Assembly (NCBI GenBank): GCA_947488655.1
Contig: CANKZZ010000002.1
Location: forward strand, 496,001-560,000
Reading direction: 5' to 3'
DNA length: 64,000 bases
DNA from: an uncultured Psychroserpens sp.
GTDB taxonomy: Bacteria; Bacteroidota; Bacteroidia; Flavobacteriales; Flavobacteriaceae
Position 1 is the stretch's first letter, and each line of letters opens with the position of its first letter. Below the pieces are notes generated by a model. That model worked only from the letters and a program-made list of their open reading frames with translations, did no database searches and had not been told where the DNA came from. Made by a program: the position numbers and the translations under genes. This document shows positions 57,966 to 64,000 of this stretch, piece by piece.

Positions 57966-58865
57966 ATGATGAAAAATTACTCAAAATTACTTATTTTACT
58001 TTTAATATCAATTGTTATAAGCGCATGCGATGACGAATCTATGAATAATCCTGTAGAAGATTCGAGTGATTTAGTTGAAATACAAGAAACATTAAATGGA
58101 GCCACAACTGCAAATTATATTATCAATAATGATTTAAATACCCAAATAATGTATGCTGGTGGTAATTACAATAATCAGCAATTTACTGATGGGCTAATGA
58201 CATCGTCAGATTTTTATGATGCAAATAACAATTTAACAGGACGACAAAAATTTCAATACGATGCGTCTAAAAGATTAATAAGTAAATCTAATTATGAGGT
58301 TGAAGGAGCGTCTTTTGTTTTAAATAGTGAAATAAACTTTGTCTATACTGTAAATGAAATTTCTTCAACGCAAATCAATTATAATATTGATGGGACAATT
58401 TCATCTACCTATCAGCCTAACATTTTTACACTCAACTCAAATAATGAAATTATAAAATTTGAAGATTTCAATTTTGGGGGTTTTTGGGAGGCAACTTATA
58501 CTAATGGCAATTTAGCTACGATAAATGTTAATGGTTATGGTAATAAGGATGGTATTGGTACTTTTTCTTACACGAATCAAATAGCTGCAAACGCATATCA
58601 AAAAGAAAAATTTAGATTTGGGCCACAATGGAAAATAAACATTATGTTGCATAATCAGGTTGGTGGTTTTTCTTTCAAACAATTAGCCGAATTGGGATCA
58701 AATTTTCTTTCGGGTTATTCTCATGTGGCATCAGACGGAAGTAATGTAGTTTCTTTAACTGTAGATTATGAGTTTGATAGTCAACAGAGACTTATCACGC
58801 AAACTAAAAATAAATTATTTTATACATCTCCAACTAATTACGTCATAACCTATACATATGAATAA
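57966..58865 (+). CDS. Hypothetical lipoprotein
   Basis: The 299-residue product has a lipobox at Cys21 (LLISIVISACDDES) and an Asp-rich linker. The mature part resembles YD-repeat-like or DUF4595-like beta strands ('DANNNLTGRQKFQYDASKRLISKSNYEVEG', 'NSNNEIIKFEDFNF', 'EFDSQQRLITQTKNKLFYTSPTNYVITYTYE'). It is probably surface or periplasmic. I cannot assign a function. It is a single gene with a terminator. Confidence 0.8.
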   Translation: MMKNYSKLLILLLISIVISACDDESMNNPVEDSSDLVEIQETLNGATTANYIINNDLNTQIMYAGGNYNNQQFTDGLMTSSDFYDANNNLTGRQKFQYDASKRLISKSNYEVEGASFVLNSEINFVYTVNEISSTQINYNIDGTISSTYQPNIFTLNSNNEIIKFEDFNFGGFWEATYTNGNLATINVNGYGNKDGIGTFSYTNQIAANAYQKEKFRFGPQWKINIMLHNQVGGFSFKQLAELGSNFLSGYSHVASDGSNVVSLTVDYEFDSQQRLITQTKNKLFYTSPTNYVITYTYE

Positions 58866-59227
58866 TAGTGTTATTTAAATATAATCTAATAGTATAGATT
58901 TAAACTTTATAATAGACTCTAAAAAAGACCTTTGAAATATATCAAAGGTCTTTTTTGTGTTAACATACTCTATTTAAAATAACTTGATTACTAGAAGATT
59001 AACGTTTTTGGTTCTTAATATTAACACATTCAATACGATTAGTAGGAAAAGACTTTAATAATCAGACGCTTAAACGAAAAAATACGCATTTTAAAGTTTT
59101 TTTAGATTTTTCTCAGTAAGATTGTAATGCCCTATAGTCTAATAGATTGCAATTTTTATCGGTTGCTTTTATTTTTTTAACTAAGCTTATTAAAAATAAG
59201 CTTTTACATAAATTTAGTTATATCATT
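58866..59227 (+). other. Intergenic region and possible leader of the T9SS protein gene
   Basis: The gap of 362 bases has no gene. It holds the terminator at 58921-58956 and then AT-rich sequence without a clear promoter box. A perfect 9-bp inverted repeat AAGCTTATT-AAA-AATAAGCTT (59183-59203) lies 24 bases before the ATG at 59228. It could be an attenuator-like or mRNA-stabilising leader hairpin. Confidence 0.5.
58921..58956 (+). terminator. Intrinsic terminator after the 57966 lipoprotein
   Basis: The 15-bp perfect stem AAAAAAGACCTTTGA/TCAAAGGTCTTTTTT has a six-base loop. Confidence 0.9.
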
Positions 59228-62200
59228 ATGAACTCAATCTCTAAGACCTACTTAGCTTTAATTTTAACAATTTCATTTGCGTCCTATTCTCAAAGTCCGG
59301 GAAATATACCCATAGGTTTACAACTATGGCTAAAAGCAGATCAAGGTGTAACAGTAACTGGTTCTAATGTAAATTCTTGGACAGATCAATCATTAAATGG
59401 TTTTGTTGGAGTTTCTCAAGGGGCTTTAGATGCACAATTAGTTACTAATGGACTTAACAACAATCCTGTTCTAAATTTTAATGGTAGCAATTTTTATAAT
59501 TATGGTTCGCCAGTTTTATTAGATATTTCTCCAGGATTACAACCAATGTCAATACTATCTGTAGTTAAGTCTAACAATGCAAATGGAGGCACTGTAATTG
59601 CAAAAGGAAATAATACCACAAGAAATTTTCAGCAATGGTTTGATGATACGCATAGAGTAGCAAATTACACATTAGGTAAAAGTCCTTTAGCTGGAGGTAG
59701 AAAATCAGGCACATTCCATGTACGTAATGAAGCCAAATTAAATACTGGTCTTGTATCTATATTACCAGATCCAATGTTAAAATTAACATCTTACGTTAAT
59801 GGTTTGGTTGATGCGTCTCACTTAAATGATGGAACAGGATTGGGTAGTACTAGTGCTACAGACGTTTTAGTAGGAGCAAGAAGAAATATTGCTAATACAG
59901 GATCTGCACAGCAATTTCATGGAGACATTGCAGAAATAATCGTTTACAATAGAGAACTTACAATTTTAGAGTTGCAGCAGGTAGAATCATATTTAGCGCT
60001 TAAATACGGTATTACCTTAGGAGCAAATGATGAACTTTGGGACTCTAATACGAGTACAAGTTCTACCTTAGCATATTCTGGTACTAGCAGTAATTACTAT
60101 GATTCTCAAGGTGCCATTATCTGGCAAGGTGCTAGTAATTCTGGTTTTGGACATAATGTAATTGGTATAGGTAGGGATGACTTATCTGGACTATTTCAAA
60201 CTAAATCTACCAGTTCTAGTGTTACTACAGAGAGTATTTTAACTATAGAAGGAGAGATTGGAAGTTTTAGTTCTGACCACAGTTTATTAGTAATTGGAAG
60301 TAATGGAGCTTCAACGTCTCTAACTACCACAGGTGCTCCGGAGAGAACATCATCAACTATGAGTAGATTATGGAAAGTGAACGAGCTATTAACTGAAACA
60401 GGTTTAATAAAATTAGAATTTGATTTATCTACAACAACTATTACAGATGCAGAAGCTTCAAATTTAGATTTATATGTTGCAGATGATGCGAGTTTAAGTA
60501 ATTATAAAAACTATCCAGGATCATATAATGCAGCAACAAAAATATTGACTTACAACTTAATTAACTTAGATGATGGTCAGTTTTTTACCTTGGCAACTCC
60601 AAATGTTTTTGTTGGTTCATTTTCACTTCTTTTTGACGGTGTAGACGATGTTATTGACACAGGCTTAGATTTAAGTGGTTTGCCAGAAGTAACAATAATG
60701 TGTTGGATAAAACGAACAAATGACACCGAGTTATTACAAACAGGTATTATTGGCCAGCCAGGAGTTTTTGGTTTATCTGTATTAGGAGATGATTTAAGTG
60801 TTGATTTTGCGGGTAATATTATTGGAGGTTTAAATTTAACTCAAACGAGTATTGGTAACGATGCCCAAACATGGCATCATATAGCGTCAACATTTAAAAA
60901 CGGAACTGTAAAAATGTATTTTGATGGAGATTTAGTAGATACTGTTGTTGATGTGTTAGGTAACTCTGTTCTTGGATTAGCAACTGCTGCAACTTTCAAT
61001 ATCGGAGGAAATGTAACTTCATTATTAGGAGGCGATAATTTTGATGGAGAAATTGATGAAGTAAGAGTATTTACTAAGGCATTAGAAGATGAGCAGATAC
61101 AGCAAATGGTATATCAAGAAATCCAAGATGTTGCTGGCAATGTTGTAGGAAGTGTTATTCCAAAAGAGGTAAAAGATCATACTACTAATTCTACTGTAGA
61201 TTGGTCTAGTCTTAATTTATACTATACTTTAAATGTATTAAGAGGTAATTGTATTGTAGATGGATCAGATAATTTAGTCAATGGTTTTGCACAAAATATT
61301 TCTTCAAGTTCTATCTTAACTCAAACAGCTCCAATGCCATATATATCGTCTAACGATGGTAATTGGACAGATGCAACAACATGGGAGCATGGAAGTGCTT
61401 GGGATATAGTAAACCTACCAAACAAAGATTGGTCTATTGTGCATATCAAAGACAGTGTAACAACTGCAGCATCTCATAAACATTTAGGCTTAATTATAGA
61501 TGACAATAAGCACTTAGTTGTAGAGGGAACAAATGAGATTAGTAATACATGGTATTTACAACTTAACGGTACTTTAGATTTAAAAGAAGATTCTCAATTA
61601 GTACAAACAAATTTAAGTGACCTTGACATAACGAGTGCTGGTAAAATTTTAAGAAGACAAGAAGGGACTTCAAATATGCATCGTTATAATTATTGGAGTT
61701 CTCCAGTTGGTGCACAAAATACGACGTCAAATAATAACGATTTTAGTTTATCAATGCTTAAAGATGGCGATGGTGATATCCAATTTGTAAATACGTATGA
61801 TGTAACACCAACAACTCCAGCTACATTGAGTACCAGGTGGCTTTATACTTATGCAAACGGTTTAACCTATTATGATTGGCAAGCATTCAGCGAAACTACT
61901 AATTTGCCTGCAGGAACCGGTTATACGCAAAAAGGACCAGGATTAGCAGGTGCAGAGCATCAATATATATTTTCGGGAAAACCTAATAATGGAGAAATTT
62001 TAATTAATGTGCTAGATGTAGGAGGAGCTGGCTCTGAACCAGATGTATCAAAAACAGATTATCTATTTGGCAATCCTTATCCGTCTGCTATAGACGCACA
62101 CCAATTTATAGACGATAATGCAGGCGTTTGTGATGGTGTTATTTATTTATGGGAACAATGGTCTGGAGATAGTCATATACTTAATGAGTATGATGGTGGC

Positions 62201-63148
62201 TATGCAATGCTAAATAAAGCAACAAAGGTAAGAGCATATCAATTTACAGGAATATCTGGAGATAATACTGGCTCGCAAGATGGCACAAAATTACCAACTC
62301 GATTTTTGCCAGTTGGTCAAGGTTTCATGACAGAAATTATTGCAGACGGAACCATTAAATTTAACAATGCTCAAAGAATTTTTAAACAAGAAGCGTTAAA
62401 TGAGTCTGTCTTTTTTAGAGCAGGAGAAGAGGTTGCGCAAAACGATAATGAGTATAATGCAGATGAGTTAAGCGTTATAAAACTTCAACTACAAATAAGT
62501 AATGGCAACATAAGAGAAATAGCATTAGCCTTTGGTAATATGACTACAGATGCGTATGACTACGGTTATGATGCAAAATTAGGAGTATTTAATTCAAATG
62601 ATATTGCAACAACATTAGATGGAGATAAATTTGCAATTCAATCCTATTCTCAAATAACACCAGAAAAAGAAATAGATTTAGTTTTAAATACAGATGGCAC
62701 TTTAAATTACACTATTCAAATTTCAGCGTTAGAGAATATTGAGCCTAATCAAAATATATATTTATTTGATGCTTATCAAAATCTATACATAAATTTAAAA
62801 AATACTAATTATAGTTTTTCTTCGGAAATATCTGGTGAAGTAACTAATCGATTTAAAATTGTTTTTTCGGCAAATGAAACCCTTTCTATAGCCAATCAAT
62901 CAAATAGTTCTCCTATAATTTATCTAGATTATCAAACGAATAAACTGCATGGTAGTGGTTTAACCGAAAATGTAGATGAAGTTGGTGTAACTAACATTTT
63001 AGGACAGAGCGTTAAAAAATTTAGTGACTTAACTGCTCAACAACTTAAAAATGGATTAATATTAGATAATCTTAGTTCTGGTATGTATAACGTAGATGTC
63101 AAAACCAAAAGCAATGCAATAATTTCAAAAAAAATAATCATTAATTAA
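59228..63148 (+). CDS. Large secreted LamG-domain protein with T9SS type A sorting domain
   Basis: The ~1306-residue product: the frame opens at a TTG at 59147, but the ATG at 59228 gives a good signal peptide (MNSISKTYLALILTISFASYSQ). Residues ~25-260 are a lectin-like DUF8202-type domain ('GLQLWLKADQGVTVTGSNVNSWTDQS', 'GDIAEIIVYNRELTILELQQVESYLALKYGITLG'). A LamG/concanavalin jellyroll follows at ~465-620 ('SLLFDGVDDVIDTGLDLS', 'WHHIASTFKNGTVKMYFDG', 'GEIDEVRVFTKAL'), then long beta-rich repeats. The last ~70 residues form a type A sorting domain ('VDEVGVTNILGQSVKKF', 'GMYNVDVKTKSNAIISKKIIIN'), so it is exported by type IX secretion and surface-attached or released. It is probably an adhesin. 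Confidence 0.9.
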   Translation: MNSISKTYLALILTISFASYSQSPGNIPIGLQLWLKADQGVTVTGSNVNSWTDQSLNGFVGVSQGALDAQLVTNGLNNNPVLNFNGSNFYNYGSPVLLDISPGLQPMSILSVVKSNNANGGTVIAKGNNTTRNFQQWFDDTHRVANYTLGKSPLAGGRKSGTFHVRNEAKLNTGLVSILPDPMLKLTSYVNGLVDASHLNDGTGLGSTSATDVLVGARRNIANTGSAQQFHGDIAEIIVYNRELTILELQQVESYLALKYGITLGANDELWDSNTSTSSTLAYSGTSSNYYDSQGAIIWQGASNSGFGHNVIGIGRDDLSGLFQTKSTSSSVTTESILTIEGEIGSFSSDHSLLVIGSNGASTSLTTTGAPERTSSTMSRLWKVNELLTETGLIKLEFDLSTTTITDAEASNLDLYVADDASLSNYKNYPGSYNAATKILTYNLINLDDGQFFTLATPNVFVGSFSLLFDGVDDVIDTGLDLSGLPEVTIMCWIKRTNDTELLQTGIIGQPGVFGLSVLGDDLSVDFAGNIIGGLNLTQTSIGNDAQTWHHIASTFKNGTVKMYFDGDLVDTVVDVLGNSVLGLATAATFNIGGNVTSLLGGDNFDGEIDEVRVFTKALEDEQIQQMVYQEIQDVAGNVVGSVIPKEVKDHTTNSTVDWSSLNLYYTLNVLRGNCIVDGSDNLVNGFAQNISSSSILTQTAPMPYISSNDGNWTDATTWEHGSAWDIVNLPNKDWSIVHIKDSVTTAASHKHLGLIIDDNKHLVVEGTNEISNTWYLQLNGTLDLKEDSQLVQTNLSDLDITSAGKILRRQEGTSNMHRYNYWSSPVGAQNTTSNNNDFSLSMLKDGDGDIQFVNTYDVTPTTPATLSTRWLYTYANGLTYYDWQAFSETTNLPAGTGYTQKGPGLAGAEHQYIFSGKPNNGEILINVLDVGGAGSEPDVSKTDYLFGNPYPSAIDAHQFIDDNAGVCDGVIYLWEQWSGDSHILNEYDGGYAMLNKATKVRAYQFTGISGDNTGSQDGTKLPTRFLPVGQGFMTEIIADGTIKFNNAQRIFKQEALNESVFFRAGEEVAQNDNEYNADELSVIKLQLQISNGNIREIALAFGNMTTDAYDYGYDAKLGVFNSNDIATTLDGDKFAIQSYSQITPEKEIDLVLNTDGTLNYTIQISALENIEPNQNIYLFDAYQNLYINLKNTNYSFSSEISGEVTNRFKIVFSANETLSIANQSNSSPIIYLDYQTNKLHGSGLTENVDEVGVTNILGQSVKKFSDLTAQQLKNGLILDNLSSGMYNVDVKTKSNAIISKKIIIN

Positions 63149-63152
63149 TATA

Positions 63153-63185
63153 AAAAATGCCTTTGATATCATCAAAGGCATTTTT
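63153..63185. terminator. Bidirectional terminator between the T9SS protein and groL
   Basis: AAAAATGCCTTTGAT/ATCAAAGGCATTTTT with a three-base loop sits between convergent genes, five bases after the plus-strand stop. Confidence 0.88.
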
Positions 63186-63232
63186 AAATTTTTATTAGCT
63201 CTAAACAAAGAGCAGGTAAATAGTGATTACCA

Positions 63233-64000
63233 TTACATCATGCCTGGCATTCCGCCACCCATTGGAGGCATTCCACCACCAGCAGATTCTTCTTTAATAT
63301 CAACTAACGCACACTCTGTAGTTAAAATCATACCAGAAACAGAGGCAGCATTTTCTAATGCAATACGTGTCACTTTTTTAGGATCTATAATACCTGCTTT
63401 TAGCATATCAACATAAGTTTCTGTCTTAGCATCAAAACCAAAATCTTTTTTGCCTTCTAAAACTTTATTAATTACTACAGAGCCTTCTCCACCAGCATTC
63501 TCAACAATAGTTCTAAGTGGAGCTTCAATTGCTCTAGCAACAATTTGTATACCTGTAGTTTCATCAAGATTATCTGTAGTAATCTTTTCTAAATTCTTTT
63601 TGGCTCTAACCAAAGCAACTCCACCACCAGCAACAATACCTTCTTCTACAGCAGCTCTAGTTGCATGTAACGCATCATCAACACGGTCTTTTTTCTCTTT
63701 CATTTCTACTTCACTAGCTGCACCAACGTAAAGTACTGCAACACCTCCAGCTAATTTAGCTAAACGTTCTTGTAGTTTTTCTTTATCATAATCGCTAGTT
63801 GTGGTATCAATTTGCGCTTTAATTTGATTAACTCTTGCTTTAATATCTGAAGATTTTCCAGATCCATTAACAATAGTAGTGTTGTCTTTATCAATCATCA
63901 CAGACTCTGCTGTACCTAACATTGTTAAATCTGCATTTTCTAATGAGAATCCTCTTTCTTCAGAAATTACTACACCACCAGTTAAAATAGCGATATCCTC
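63233..64000 (-). CDS. groL: Chaperonin GroEL, C-terminal part (runs off the window)
   Basis: The visible 255 residues are the C-terminal portion of the ~545-residue 60-kDa chaperonin. Translation from the window edge reads '[29 protein letters not shown]', then '[61 protein letters not shown]', which belong to the apical, intermediate and equatorial domains. The C-terminal '[15 protein letters not shown]' Gly-Met tail is diagnostic. The first half, and presumably groS upstream of it, lie beyond position 64000. Confidence 0.98.
   Translation of the reverse strand, partial: EDIAILTGGVVISEERGFSLENADLTMLGTAESVMIDKDNTTIVNGSGKSSDIKARVNQIKAQIDTTTSDYDKEKLQERLAKLAGGVAVLYVGAASEVEMKEKKDRVDDALHATRAAVEEGIVAGGGVALVRAKKNLEKITTDNLDETTGIQIVARAIEAPLRTIVENAGGEGSVVINKVLEGKKDFGFDAKTETYVDMLKAGIIDPKKVTRIALENAASVSGMILTTECALVDIKEESAGGGMPPMGGGMPGMM

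Noticed and set aside
970-62827. TTCCGAAG as a chromosome-segregation (KOPS-like) polar motif
   Set aside because: Orientation is balanced (11 versus 10) over 64 kb, so there is no strand bias of the kind needed for that role.

Overview
The window comes from an AT-rich (about one third GC by eye) marine-type member of the Flavobacteriaceae (Bacteroidota), close in gene content to Winogradskyella/Psychroserpens-like genomes. The evidence is a type IX secretion C-terminal sorting domain (63 kb), exosortase F with its partner (53 kb), DUF6090, DUF6702 and HYC_CC_PP families, TPR-containing hybrid histidine kinases, Bacteroidota -7 promoter boxes (TAnnTTTG) and no Shine-Dalgarno use. The genus is inference. 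No rRNA, tRNA, CRISPR array, transposase, integrase or phage gene was recognised. The last gene (groL) runs off the right edge.

Layout. 0.1-5.8 kb: three overlapping paralogous secreted proteins with carboxypeptidase-regulatory-like folds, a DUF6702 protein, an M1 metallopeptidase and TatA. 5.9-9.9 kb: a subtilase lipoprotein and a TPR hybrid kinase. 9.9-21.2 kb (minus strand): a tryptophan/kynurenine catabolism cluster (kynureninase, kynurenine 3-monooxygenase, 3-hydroxyanthranilate dioxygenase, ACMS decarboxylase, aminomuconate semialdehyde dehydrogenase, 2-aminomuconate deaminase, plus an SDR and an O-methyltransferase). It is interrupted by DUF6090 membrane proteins and unknown envelope proteins, and it is unusually rich in small intergenic repeats. 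21.4-34 kb: housekeeping and envelope genes (MsrA, degenerate zinc-ribbon coiled-coil protein, Nif3-like, LpxK, second TPR hybrid kinase, GAPDH, LipA, Nramp-like transporter, ECF sigma, GT2). 34-43.5 kb: ECF sigma/anti-sigma pair, MurB, aminotransferase, PDZ aspartyl protease, DUF1573, ValRS, acidic lipoprotein. 43.6-51 kb: the rod-shape operon mreB-mreC-mreD-mrdA-rodA, and purH. 51.2-57.9 kb: MacB-like permease, GAF/fRMsr, exosortase F pair, and a cysteine-rich presumed metal-handling operon (HYC_CC_PP, HMA-MauE, TonB-dependent receptor, HMA). 58-64 kb: a lipoprotein, a large T9SS-secreted LamG protein and the 3' half of groL.

How the genes work together. The kynurenine enzymes cover kynurenine to 3-hydroxykynurenine, 3-hydroxyanthranilate, ACMS, aminomuconate semialdehyde, aminomuconate and oxalocrotonate. 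The first two steps (tryptophan 2,3-dioxygenase, formamidase) are not in the window. The 54-57.9 kb operon looks like one outer-membrane-to-inner-membrane route for a thiophilic metal, judged only by its paired cysteines.

Beyond genes, two DNA-level signals stand out. The octamer TTCCGAAG (usually TTTCCGAAG) occurs 21 times by hand count, in both orientations and several reading frames, against about one expected from composition. The second signal is a set of paired palindromic repeats in the kynurenine region, one of which supplies the N-terminal codons of the 2-aminomuconate deaminase.
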